NCBI RefSeq assembly: GCF_964204645.1 | Contig: NC_134030.1 | Coordinates: 17,241,110 to 17,305,109 of the forward strand | Length of the DNA stretch: 64,000 nucleotides | Direction: 5' to 3' | From: Tubulanus polymorphus | Lineage: Eukaryota; Nemertea; Palaeonemertea; Tubulaniformes; Tubulanidae | Shown: in pieces, positions 12,475 to 23,640 of the stretch | Layout of the letters: each line of letters begins with the position of its first letter | How positions within the stretch are numbered: the stretch's first letter is position 1 | Notes under the pieces: generated by a model | What the model saw: the letters and a program-made list of their open reading frames with translations, nothing else | Told to the model about the DNA's origin: nothing | Database searches by the model: none | Made by a program: the position numbers and the translations under genes

Positions 12475-14444
12475 TTGCGTCCAAAACCACAGGAAAAAGA
12501 CATAAATTGCGATGCGCCGCCTGCAGAGCTCTCGTTTATGGACATAAAATGTGTAAACTTGAGAAAGACATTTGAAATGTTCAATGCGTCTCTGACGGAA
12601 CACAATGCGAATTCGAGTCTCTGCGGGCAAACAAATTTTCAACCCGATCGTGCGATTAAGTGGGGATTGTGCTGGAAAGTGTCGGTACAATTGCGTGCAA
12701 TTGGAGAGGAAATCTGCACAAATTGTATGATGAAGTTGAACAGACACCGGGGAAACCAGGTCCCAGGGCTGCAGCACCGAATGTTGGCTTCCAGGTCGGA
12801 CTACAGGACTGTCCGATAGGCAACAGTCGGGTACGGTATCTGTTGGCAACGACGAACGTTTATCCGCCAGCGAGAAGCGGTATGCAGAAAACCGCCAACA
12901 AAGTAGGCAACGCCATCGCAGCTGAACGAGAGTGAAATGAGGGATCGCCGAGATGAATGTTAGCGAGTGAACGTACTGAGAGGACTCGCGGCAGACGCAC
13001 CAATAAACGTACAGGTCGATTGTCGATACAACAGTATAAGTATCGCCGGGCGACGAAAGATGGGACAAAACGCCTCTCAAGCAATCGGTATCTGTCGCGA
13101 GGACCAATCCGACAAGCATGCGATCATCGGAGCCTACCTACAGACGAAACTCTGTCCAACTGGTCAACGCCTACGTAATAAAGGACAAGAGGTCACGTGT
13201 CCAGGAGGACACCCGAACTGTACAAGCAACAGGGCGCCTCAAGAACCCCTCAGTGAGAGAGCTATCGGACAGCAAATCGGCAGTGATCTAAGCGAGTCAG
13301 GTCTGCACCTAAAATACGCAACCAGTGACGGAGACAGTCAGTGCGTAGATGGTTTACGTCAAGTGACAGGTGACGCGGTTGAACGTTTGACGGATATCGT
13401 ACACTTAGGACAGAGCCAACTTTTCTGATGACATGTTTCCACCCGGAGCGGATAAACAACAAGCAAAGAAGATGTTCGCACTCAATGTTAAAAGTCGATG
13501 CCACCACGAAAGATGGGACAAAACGCCTCTCAAGCAATCGGTATCTGTCGCGAGGACCAATCCGACAAGCATGCGATCATCGGAGCCTACCTACAGACGA
13601 AACTCTGTCCAACTGGTCAACGCCTACGTAATAAAGGACAAGAGGTCACGTGTCCAGGAGGACACCCGAACTGTACAAGCAACAGGGCGCCTCAAGAACC
13701 CCTCAGTGAGAGAGCTATCGGACAGCAAATCGGCAGTGATCTAAGCGAGTCAGGTCTGCACCTAAAATACGCAACCAGTGACGGAGACAGTCAGTGCGTA
13801 GATGGTTTACGTCAAGTGACAGGTGACGGATATCGTACACTTAGGACAGAGCCAACTTTTCTGATGACATGTTTCCACCCGGAGCGGATAAACAACAAGC
13901 AAAGAAGATGTTCGCACTCTATGTTAAAAGTCGATGCCACCGCGTATACAATGAGTTGCACCGCCAAAATGCTGGTAACATTGATATCATAAGGAAAAAA
14001 CTACCACGTATCATAGACGTTATGATTCAGTACTATAGCGGAGACTGTCGGAATTGTAGGAAGAATGTGGTTTCATGTGGATGTGAAAGGAAGACTTGTT
14101 GGTGGTACCGATCGCATTACCTATCAACGTATGGCTTGTCGCGATATCGGCTACGCATCACAGACAGTGACAAATTCAGGAAAGTGATTGAAATAAAATT
14201 CGGTACGGACAATGTACTCACCACAAGACTAAATACGAATACGAATAGATGCGAGTCTGCAAATCGATCTATCAGCGTTTCACTTCCGAAGAACGAGAAC
14301 TACGCTAAGAATTCAGCTGGCTGTCTGGCGTCAACAATACACAGATTAAATAACGCTGGCGCGAATTCAGCAGCAATGAAGCTAGTGTTCGTCGGAGCGT
14401 CCGTTCACCCGTCGAGGAAGCTAACAAAACTCTGTAACAGATAG
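12475..14444 (+). pseudogene. Mutator-like transposase pseudogene
   Basis: Several plus-strand frames together resemble the animal Mutator-like DDE transposases: a Cys-containing N-terminal part; NVYPPARSGMQKTANKV (near 12860); a catalytic-Asp region SDGDSQCVDGLRQ; DIVHLGQSQ; a CRNCRKN...CGCERKTCW cluster (near 14050); and NTNRCESANRSISVSLPKN near 14250 with the likely catalytic Glu. The last block is open from 13869 to 14444. Several frameshifts and the internal 453-bp duplication disable it. No terminal inverted repeats were recognised. The family call is from motif memory. Confidence 0.65.
13054..13940. repeat. Tandem duplication (453-bp period) inside the Mutator-like gene
   Basis: 13054-13506 is repeated almost exactly at 13507-13940, starting CGAAAGATGGGACAAAACGC in both. 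The second copy lacks 17 bases present near 13376-13392. The near identity implies a recent duplication, younger than the frameshifts around it. Confidence 0.9.
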
Positions 14445-15277
14445 AGCGCGAAAGTCTATATCACAGGAACAGACAAAATACCCACGACAGGACAGCGATT
14501 CGATCAAAACTACGCTCATGGAGAAATCATTGTCAATACAAGCGCAACCGTTCTGAAGACGAATATCGTAAAGGAATACTGGACCCACAACCAAACACAT
14601 CCAAGGCATGCCCAGTAGTGACGAAAAAACTAGCAATAAATGATTAAGCCCTAATGATTTATCAGATCACACATATTCAAGAAATGATAAATCAGATCAC
14701 ACATATTCAAGATTGACAGATGTTGCTGAATAAGATTAGAAGATATTTGATAACGAGACAGGTAGAGACAAAAATAGTTTTATATTTTATTTACACTAAA
14801 AGAAGAATCCATCGAAGGATGGTGACTTGTCTCTGTCGTATAGTTTAAAGTCAGAGAGGTTCATTCGAACATGCCCATCTAAAAAGTGTGTATATTGGCA
14901 TACAGCTACATCAACCTCTGCTAATGATAGTTTTTTTTAATCAGAAAATAGAAAGGTGCAATTCATAGTCATCCTTAATTAAGTATGCACACACAGAAAT
15001 TCTTTCTTATTCTTATATCTGAATAATTACCTTAGCTAATTTTTCCATTTTCTGTATGAAACTGGTACGATCAGTTGCCATTTTGACTGGATCTAGACAG
15101 CTGGCATTTCGAATGACAGTATATTTACATGGAGCCTTGCAATCAACAAAGTAAATTGGAGTATCACTATACCTAATAAATCTTGGACTCCTTTCTTGAA
15201 GTAGGATTTTTCGAAACATAACTTTAAACGATGAAGTTTTTTTCGTTAATGACAAGGCAACTGAGGAATTTCAGGCT
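14445..15277. other. No gene recognised; short direct repeat
   Basis: Non-coding. A ~27-bp direct repeat (ATAAATCAGATCACACATAT...) lies near 14655 and 14683. Nothing else identified. Confidence 0.4.
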
Positions 15278-15568
15278 TAAATCGAGCTGAAAATCAGCTG
15301 AAACTGAACACTGTGGGGGTACCAAATTAAGCTCTTTTTCAGCTCAATTTCAATTTCAAATAGTTGTTTCTATTTCAATAAATTCTGCTCATTTTCAGCC
15401 TTTTGTTGCCAGGCGTAATTAGAGCTGAAATCTAGCTGAATTTTCAGACACATATAAAATTTCGCCTTTTTTCAGCTGGTTTTCAGCCACACAATTTTCT
15501 GTTTATTTCCAGCTCATTTTCAGCCCATTTTCCGCTCATAATTCAGCTCTTTTTCAGCTCAAATTCAG
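15278..15568. repeat. TTTCAGCT motif cluster
   Basis: TTTTCAGCT / AGCTGAAA and close variants occur about 15 times in 290 bp, in both orientations, with irregular spacers. It is too irregular for a clean minisatellite. Confidence 0.7.
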
Positions 15569-15685
15569 CAATGGGTTGATAGTGGTAGACATTGTTTGGC
15601 GAATGACGGCTAGGTACCACTATCACATATCGTGAATTTTTTTCCGAAGATTTTCCATAATTCTAACCATAATAATACCAAAACT

Positions 15686-15778
15686 AGGGGTCCAGGGACA
15701 CCATGGCCACTTGGGAAGTGGTTTCAAATGCTCAACAATCTTATAATTTCAATATTCAATGCCCCCTGGTGCCTGGTA
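15686..15778. mobile_element. HINE/pearl-like repeat, 5' fragment
   Basis: GGGGTCCAGGGACACCATG through CCCCCTGGTG matches the start of copy 3 (27215-27295), then similarity stops. It ends just before the four-exon gene. Confidence 0.65.
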
Positions 15779-15841
15779 TTTCACTTTATGGTTTCAGATT
15801 ATCAAACCTATAATGACGATTTTGGTTGATGGAATTTCCTA

Positions 15842-17087
15842 ATGAACGGCGACAATCCTGCACCCGAACAACAAAATGATCCGGCACCACAACAACAAAA
15901 TCCGGCACCCACACAAAACAATTGTAGCCACCATCAACATCAGCCACCGACCAAAAAAAAAATGATCGAAGAGCGAAAGCAATCAAGAGTAAGTGCCAAA
16001 ATTCGGTTAAGGGAACCTCGTTGTGTCAGTCTTTTTACAACTAGCTCTAGTTTTTCTAGTCGATATTCAGAAATGCATGTTCCATCGAGGAACTAAATGG
16101 TATGAAAAGGCCATCAGTACAGAAAACATTTAAACGAGTAAGATACAAGACCTATTCTCAGATCACTAATTTCTGTGTTCGGTTATGGTAAAACTATATA
16201 TTAAACTGTTTGCTTTGAATTCTAGATCGAAAGTGACCTCCAAATTGCCAACATTTCGCTGAGTACGACATCGATATTAGACGAAATGAGAAAGACCTGT
16301 AAATATAGGCAAGACGCAATGCGGATGTGAGTGTTAACTGACAGCTTATAATAGACCTATATTTTGATTCATTTTGCTAATGCATTTTCTATTTCTTCGC
16401 AGCAAACTAAAAAACGACAGAAAAAGAAATGCGCGAAAAGTAAAACTAACATTTAAAATGGGCAGGACGAGCGGGGAGCTGGGAAGCGGGGTCGAGACAT
16501 GGGTTGGTGAAAGACATTGTGGTAAGTACATTGTATATGTTGCAAAAATTAAATTTATTTTTCAAATGAAACTTCTTGTCATTTCGTCTTCATTTATAGG
16601 TAGGCCTATATTGGTTATTATTAAAAAAGTTTTTGCTCTGTTCAGATACATCTCAAAATCATCTTTTTGCAACCCAAAATTACAGCTTTTTTGGAGAATG
16701 ACCCGATGATGATGATGATGAAAACTGGCGTTTCAAATTAGAGGATACATACCGTAAATCACTGGATAGTAGGCCCTAAAGACAAATTTGGACTCAATTA
16801 GTATTGAACTTTCAGAGTTAAAGACTCTTGATTTCATTACAATAATTTGTTTTGGGATAGAATGTTTATAGATACCATTATAGATACCATCTCTAAACTA
16901 GTTTCAGCATCCGATTTTGTTGATTCGATATTCCGATAGGTGGCGGTTGGATCGGTGCAGATGCACATGGGCTCGTAACATTACTGATGTTTTAGTTTTA
17001 TGAAAAAAATAATGTTTTCTTACAGAAGTGGCGTACGTGATGGTGGAGGAAATTAAAGACCTCGCCGAGATGTTTGTGGTTTCGTGA
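15842..17087 (+). CDS. Four-exon gene, unknown small coiled-coil-like protein
   Basis: Four blocks join in frame through consensus splice sites: exon 1 15842-15988 (donor GTAAGT), exon 2 16226-16326 (TTCTAG acceptor, GTGAGT donor), exon 3 16403-16521 (TTCGCAG acceptor, GTAAGT donor), exon 4 17026-17087 (CTTACAG acceptor, TGA stop). Phases are 0, 2 and 1 and the frame stays open for ~142 codons. The N terminus is Pro/Gln/Asn-rich (PAPEQQNDPAPQQQNPAP), the middle is helical and charged, exon 3 is Lys/Arg-rich then Gly-rich, and the C terminus is short. An AATAAA lies near 17192. No family is recognised. It may be a host gene or an ORF carried by an unrecognised element; intact sites and phases make chance unlikely. 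Confidence 0.6.
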
Positions 17088-17201
17088 AATTGGAGGGTAG
17101 GGAAGGGTTTTAAAATTCCACGTAATTATGTAATTGTTATTGATAACGAAGAGTAAAATCTGTGTTGAAGTTGTTACTAATAAGGCCAAATAATAAACAA
17201 T

Positions 17202-17676
17202 CAGAGTTGCCACTTATGTGAAGCTAAAAATCCGGAAAATAAGTCGGGGGTCTGGAAAAATTTTTGAAATTAGAACGCCAGGAGATGCGTTCTGGCGCAA
17301 TAAACATTATAGGCCTCATTTTCATTACCGCCTATAGATCATTTTTTCAAATAGCGATTGGTTCCGTCAAAGACACCTCATATATAATCAAGAGCCAAAA
17401 ACAAACGAAGCGTCAGTCGATTTCGATCGTCGCGTCATCTTGGTTTAATCGTGTACTGCGGGGTTGTTGCCACTACGTGGCAGCACAATACGGCTTTTTC
17501 GAACCCTCTACGGAGCCGTCACGTTTTGATGTTTAGGGTCGAATCCCGAATTTATTTTATTTTTTTCGCGATGTTTTCTTTTGTGGTTATTTGACTTCTC
17601 CCGAAAAATCCGGAAATGAAATTGGATTTTTTTTAAATCCGGAATTCCGAAGAAATCCAGAGAAGTGGCAACTCTG
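17202..17676 (+). mobile_element. Short element with 14-bp TIRs, 6-bp target duplication and a tRNA-like B box
   Basis: Ends are exact inverted 14-mers, CAGAGTTGCCACTT and its complement. AACAAT flanks both ends (17196-17201 and 17677-17682). Inside, GGGTCGAATCCCG (near 17537) resembles a pol III B box. Both ends have CCGGAAAAT / ATTTCCGGA-like subterminal words. It may be a DNA-transposon MITE that captured a tRNA-related sequence. Confidence 0.7.
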
Positions 17677-17682
17677 AACAAT

Positions 17683-19105
17683 TTTAATTAGTTTGTAGTC
17701 TAATCATCTAATGTTTTTAACCATTCGATTCGACCTTTTCACGAACGTAAGTTAATTGGGTCTGTCCTTGCATGCTATCCCCTCAGTAGCCCTACTCCAC
17801 TGGATTATAACCTATCATGCTTAGTGTCATCTTCACCCGTCAAGGGATTTGAAACCCACTTAGCTAAAGCCGTTCCCCGAACCCGTTGACCTCACGGGTC
17901 GTTGGAGACGTTACTAGCCGACCAGAATCAGGTCGGGCCAATCACAGCGCTTGTAAAAAACGACATTAGGCTTCTATGGATTTTCCCGGTAAATAGACCA
18001 ATCAGCGAACACGTGATAGTGTACATGTTGGACGAAAAAATCGCGCGTTGTCTGGAGCAATACCGGACTCCTGGCAAGCGAGGATGACTTAGTACAGTCT
18101 TAGAACTATAAACTTCTGTTTATAGTTCTATGGTACAGTGTACGCGAGCAGATCCGGCAACACGTGCCTATTGACGTGAGGTGAGTGTGAAAGACATGAC
18201 CTCAGCGACCAAGCCAATCATATTCCAGAAGTTCAAAGTAGGCGGAGCTTAAGTGTCATCAAGACAACCAATAAGCAAGTCGTACTGAGTAATGCAGCGC
18301 GCTTACATGTCAAGAATAGGCGCGTCGCCATGTAATGTAGCTTCTAGTTGTCATGCAAAAAATCCTGACACGATGCGAAAATTGTACCGGGAATTGTACT
18401 ATCTTTAAATTAACCCGGAGCTTCAATTCATCCAAAGTGGTACACCACCTTTTAAGGTAGTATTTTCGCAATTCAAACAGGTATTCGCATATTTAAGGTA
18501 AATTTTTGGTTGAAAGAACAGCCATTATATGTAGGTACGTGGCTAAACAATGTACACGCTGTGCACTGATCTGGTGTGACGCGGTTTCAGGACTTCCGCG
18601 GGGCACCTGTTAGCAAAATCGCTCTGATTGACCAGTTAAGGGATTCCCAGTGATGTCATCACGTCTATGACATCATAAACATCCGGGTCTTTCTTCTTCT
18701 TGTCGAATTTTCAAGATCGGTGGAGTGGTTGTGATTTGGTGATATTCCGGATTTTCAATGCTTTTTCAACGCCGGAGTTCAGTTTTAAAACTTATAAATG
18801 TATCAAATATATTATGTTTGCTGAATAAATATGAAGTTTGAAGTGTGTAAGATCATCAGAACTGTGTCAAATAATTTCCGGAAAATTTTGTGTTGCGACG
18901 ATTGGTGACGCCATCTTGGATTTTTACAACAAATTTTTCGTCGGTTTTATCACAAAGTTAACGGCTATTTAGCGTGGCTGCTTCAGTTTTATGGTGTCAA
19001 ATTATTTAATACAATGCTTTCTCATTATATGTCGTTTTGTTTAGGGTATTTTGGGTAGGGTGAGGGAGAAATACGGGTTTCTGTTTTGTTTACAGTTTCT
19101 ATTAA
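17683..19105. other. Non-coding region with a hairpin
   Basis: A strong hairpin (GAACTATAAAC, short loop, GTTTATAGTTC) lies near 18109-18134. Otherwise host or unit sequence upstream of the 19.1-kb promoter; CCAAT boxes near 18000 and 18210 are noted without further support. Confidence 0.35.
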
Positions 19106-19106
19106 G

Positions 19107-19252
19107 ACGGTCACGTGACCTGCATCCGGTCTGCTCATTGGCCAACTGGGTTTGACTGGTAAACAAACGCACGTGTTTTTTTGCAGAATGTAATGTACAA
19201 TGTATTTAGACCCATTTTAAACTAATTTTTTGCACTTTTTTTTCAGTATGAT
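19107..19252 (+). promoter_or_regulatory. E-box / CCAAT / E-box promoter and 5' UTR intron end
   Basis: CACGTG at 19112-19117, ATTGG at 19137-19141 and CACGTG at 19170-19175 (after AAACAAACG) are followed by a pyrimidine tract and a TTTTTTTTCAG acceptor, six bases before the ATG. The same three elements with nearly the same spacing stand before the gene at 28680. Promoter function is inferred from that conserved layout. Confidence 0.5.
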
Positions 19253-20078
19253 ATGGCTGATGACAGCACATGCAATGAGGTTACCAAAAAGGGTGTTGGA
19301 AGACATTTTTTGGACACGTCATATGGAGAAATAGGCCTACTACAGAGTACTGCATCAATAAAAAATGGACACATTTTGCAAATATACTATAGCAATAAGA
19401 AGAGTTTGTCAAAGACAATCAAAGTAGTGCAGTCAAAATTTACTGACAATGAAAAACCAGAGTCATATCATCTGAAAAATGCGATTCATAAGTTGTTGAG
19501 GAAAGTGGGACAATTAAAAAAACTGACTGACTCTAGTGAGTTTGATCGATTTTCCACAGTGTGCGCTGATGACTTCGTAATATGCGTTTCTCGTCATCAA
19601 CAAGTATCAGCAGCAGCATCATCTACTGCAGTTGCAGAAACTGGCTCTGTTCAACCAGTTCAAGTGCAATCATCGGGATGCAGCAAATGTGCATCCCTAC
19701 GTCGGAGACTAAAAATATCTTTTGGGATACGTAAAGACATGGCTCAAAAGTATGAGACTCGGATAAGTGGACTTAAGGCATTGTTTTTGAAAAAACAAAG
19801 TGTGCGCTTTCTCAACCAGAAGATCAAAAGGAAAGATAATAAGATTCAGGAGTTAAGCTCAGCATCTCCTGATGCCGAACTCAGGACAAGTTTAGATGAT
19901 GCGAATAAAAATATAGAAATTTAAAAAGGAAATGCGATCGGCTGGAGGAGTCATGAGTGACAATTTAGATGTTAAAAAACTGAAATCCAATATTCAAGTC
20001 AAGGACAATGTTATTGTAAATTTGGAACATGAAAATGATCAGTTGAAAATGCCAGCTAGTGAACTCTTTGTCGATTAA
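19253..20078 (+). pseudogene. Unknown coiled-coil protein of unit A (frameshifted)
   Basis: An open frame of 223 codons begins at the ATG just after the splice acceptor. Its first ~110 residues are of unknown fold (GVGRHFLDTSYGEIG..., KFTDNEKPESYHLKNAIHKL), then a Ser/Ala/Val-rich linker. A CSKC motif starts a long Lys/Glu-rich coiled coil (LKALFLKKQSVRFLNQKIKR). A stop at 19922 is a frameshift artefact: the coiled coil resumes in another frame (DNLDVKKLKSNIQVKDN) to a stop at 20076-20078. I do not recognise the family. The noncoding flanks resemble those of the 28.7-kb gene, suggesting a dispersed unit rather than a single-copy gene. Confidence 0.5.
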
Positions 20079-20224
20079 TTAATTAACTAATTAACACATT
20101 AGTTAATACATATTATGGATAGAGAAGATCTTTTTAGTTTGTTTAGTGACTTGTAAATAGGGCTATCTGCTCTCAAAATTTCATCAAGATATCTTGAATA
20201 GTAAAAAAGTTGGAAAGATTTTTC

Positions 20225-20455
20225 TATAAATTTTACTTGCAGCGATCACGGCTTATCCTATTGTTTTACCTTAATTATCCGTGCCAAAATTGTGCTAATT
20301 TTCCGATAGTCAAATAACCATAACTTTTTTATTATTTGAGGTGCAGAGGCCATCCTGGTATCATTTTCTAGCATTTTTAATGCTCTTTCTAACCATATAA
20401 GTGAAATTGTAATATGGGGATGTTGAAAATTTTAGCCACATACCTATTATATTAT
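20225..20455. repeat. 3' block shared with the 28.7-kb unit
   Basis: The words CTTATCCTATTGTTTTAC, ATAACTTTTT, GGTATCATT, GCTCTTTCTA and CACATACCTA occur in the same order and similar spacing at 29952-30170. Their position ~150-400 bp after each ORF suggests a conserved 3' region of one element family. Confidence 0.6.
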
Positions 20456-20504
20456 ATTCTGCAGTGTCCTCCATAGCAGGCTACAAAAATTCTCGCATGC
20501 TCAT

Positions 20505-22303
20505 AACCTCATAACCTCATCCCGTCCTGCCAAATAGGTTTCAGGAAAAATGCACGTACTGCTGACCACATTCTGACTCTCAAAGCTATCATAGACAAAT
20601 ATATTAGCAAAACGTGCAAAGGACGTCTGTATTGCTGTTTTGTAGATTTCAAGGCTGCATTCGACTCAGTCCACCGGAAAGCCCTTCTGTATAAATTGTT
20701 GAAGCTAGGAGTCGGCTGCAACTTTTTATCAGTACTGGAAAGCCTATTTTCTAATATCTTTTATTCAATCAAAAATGACAATCTCTGCAGTCCCCCTATC
20801 TCCTCCAAAGTCGGTGTTAAACAAGGCTGCGTTCTCAGCCCCCTTCTCTTTAACCTCTTCATACACGATCTCCCAATAGCTCTAGAAAACTGTGACCCAA
20901 TCTCTCTCTCCGATGTCAATATTAATTGCCTTTTATATGCTGATGACCTCGTCATAATATCTAAATCTGCCTCAGGCCTCCAGGCATCTCAAAACTCCAC
21001 TCCTACTGCCTCGAATGGGGTCTTGCTATCAACTTGAACAAGACCAAAGTCTTTGTATTCAACAAAAGCGGCCGCCTTCTAAAAAATCAAACATTTCACC
21101 TTAATAACGTACCCATTGAAAACGTAAGCTCGTATTGCTATCTTGGTATTGTATTTAGTATATCTGGCAAGTTTAAGAACGCCTGCGACAGACTTGTCGA
21201 GCTCGCTAATAAGGCCTTATTCAGTGTCAAATCCCTAAACACTCGTGATAATATCACAACTTCCCTCAAACTCTTCAACATGTTAGTACTACCTATCCTC
21301 ACTTATGGTTGGGAAGTATGGGGGTCATTCTTTCTTTCTAAAATTGATGAAAACAACTTTCTCGCTATATGTCATTCCCTCCCTGCAGAAAAAACAGCCC
21401 TAAACTTCTACAAATTCATTCTAGGTGTAAACAGGAAAACCTCAAATGCGGCAACCAGAGGAGAACTTGGCCGGTTTCCCATTCTCCTGTCTGTCATCCC
21501 TCAGCTTATTAATTATTGGTTCTGTATATGCAAACTCTCCCCCTCCACTCTCATTAGGAAAGCATATATTGACTGCCTGAGTAACTCAACTGTTAACTGG
21601 TGCTCGGGCATCAAATCCATACTTGACTGCCTCAATCTTGAGAATACCTGGCTGAACCAAGGCTTCAGTCTCCGACCGAGCACAATAAGAACTCTAAAAC
21701 TACAGTCACAACGCCTTTACTCAGACAAATGGCTCCAATTCATCAACGACCCCTCCAATTCTAAACTCCGTAGTTATAAACTTTTCAAAACTGCATTCTA
21801 CACGGAAAATTACATTATGTCCCAGCCCCTCTACATTAGACGGCAATTCACAAAATGATCTAGCTACCTTTCGTCACAACTCTAATTGAACACAGATACA
21901 GATACCGCTTACTCTGGGTTGAGTGGACTATATAGATACACATGTATGTGTGTGTATATGTGGATGTATACGTATATGTGTATGTATGTATATTTGTATG
22001 TATGTATGTGTATGTATATGTATATATTCATTGTAAGTTTGTATATAGGCTGTAGTTAATAAATGTCTAATACTCTTATCCTACTCCATTCATGATACTG
22101 TATATATGTTTATAGCCTATTCTCTGTTACATTAATTATGTTAAAATTTCCTTCTAAACTGCTCCATTATACTGTATTATTTTTGTTTTTTTTCTATTCT
22201 CCATGTTTCTTGTTTTTCTGTCCACTTTATTGAAAATGTCAATCCAATGATGTATATGTTGAACATTAAGGATCGATAAAGTTATTTTGAATTTGAATTT
22301 GAA
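20505..22303 (+). mobile_element. 5'-truncated LINE (Jockey/CR1/L2-like RT)
   Basis: The RT is recognisable: CQIGFRKNARTADHI, FVDFKAAFDSV (catalytic Asp), KQGCVLSPLLFNLFI and YADDLVII, followed by a thumb region (SYCYLGIVFSISGKFK) and a long C-terminal part to the stop at 21856-21858. Codons 20509-21033 and 21034-21858 are in different frames, so there is at least one frameshift near 20990. The endonuclease and ORF1 are missing. The 3' UTR ends in a TTGAATTTGAATTTGAAT tail at 22303. The clade cannot be fixed without a tree. Confidence 0.85.
21930..22030. repeat. TATGTG/TATGTA microsatellite
   Basis: Irregular run of TATGTGTG, TATGTATG and TATATG repeats within the LINE 3' UTR. Confidence 0.8.
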
Positions 22304-23446
22304 TGGTACATGGTACACGTCTCGTTAATGCAACGATTTCGCTGGAAAGAATACAATAATACGCGGAAATGCGTTGTCCTTAGTTACCTCGGCGCGTAAC
22401 GGTCAAAATGTCTCCCCTTCGCATTTTCCTATTAAAAAAGGTCAAACGCCAAGAACTGTCATTCAAATTCTATTAAATCTACGGCGTTCAATGATTGGTT
22501 CTTGGTTAGAGTTTAACCCCGCCTACAAAGTTACATTTTGATGACGCGATATTTTGATGACGTAGCTGTCAGATTGGCAGCAGACGCTATAACTATATAA
22601 TCCATTGGTATCTTTTCTGAGCAGGGTCTCGAAGGCAAGCATAATTCCGTAAATGCAGATGTGATTTCCTTCTGCAGATTTTGAAATACAACGAAGCGAG
22701 CGGCACTTATATTCAATTCTAAACACCTTCGGAGGTTTTCTTGCCAATCAGCTCAAACGGGAAAGTTGCAGTAAATTCGATCCAAAACATGATGCATCTT
22801 ATCTGAAATAAAAAATGAATGTGAATAAAACAAAAAACAATCATGCAAACTGATTTTTCGATCAAAAGACAATCATGCAAACTGTAATTATATCAATCAA
22901 ATGAAAATCATGTGAATTCAAATTATTAATCAAAGTAAATATCAAATTGAAAAAAATGTATATGTTATTTTGGTGACAAAATCTGCTGCATTTAAAGTGA
23001 TGGTGATGGAAATACATTGCCAAGCGTTATCACTCAGTCCACAGCGTATGACAATGAAATGATACATTAAGGTATTTATCTAAAATCTAAACCCTACTAA
23101 ACATAATTTAACTCATCATTTACTTAATCTCACAGAAATCCTAATTCAACATGTGTCTTAAATGACCGTGTAAACAACAATCAAATATCAAGACTATTAG
23201 TTAGAACGTTGATATTTACCTACAAACCTTTCTCCCTTAAAATGCTGAAAAATACGAAAAAGTGCTGATTCAGCAACAACAGCAGCAGACATTGGTTGTA
23301 TAATCATTTGTTTTCAAGTCCAGCCTTGCGTCTGCCAAACGAACTTTTCTTTTATTTCCATCACTCTTTCCATTTACCTATAGATAACAAATGTTTGGCA
23401 ATGTATTTTGCATGGAACCGATACCTTACTTTTGTAAATATTATAA
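22304..23446. other. No recognisable feature
   Basis: CGTCTCGTTAATG near 22319 recurs inverted near 24504 (CATTAACGAGACG); these could be ends of a ~2.2-kb element, but only 13 bases match. No gene identified. Confidence 0.3.
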
Positions 23447-23640
23447 ATAGTCAACACAAGTGTAAATATTGTAAATAATTACAGAGGAATAAGACTGTGT
23501 ATAGTCAACACAAGTATAAATACTGTAAATTATTACACGGGAATAAGACTGTGTATAGTCAACACAAGTGTAAATATTGTAAATTATTTCACAGGAATAA
23601 GACTGTGTATAGTCAACACAAGTGTAAATATTGTAATTAC
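23447..23640. repeat. ~54-bp tandem repeat
   Basis: Nearly four copies of a unit containing GTCAACACAAGTGTAAATAT and GGAATAAGACTGTGTATA. Confidence 0.85.

Noticed and set aside
12355-13119. 254-aa minus-strand ORF
   Set aside because: It is the antisense of the Mutator-like transposase, which shows recognisable motifs on the plus strand.
17430-17560. Functional tRNA gene around GGGTCGAATCCCG
   Set aside because: Only the B box is convincing; there is no matching A box or cloverleaf, and it lies inside a TIR-bounded element.
17780-17870. Minus-strand tRNA-derived SINE (TAGCTAAGTGG next to GGTTTCAAATCC)
   Set aside because: A-box-like and B-box-like words touch each other, without tRNA spacing, so they are probably coincidental.
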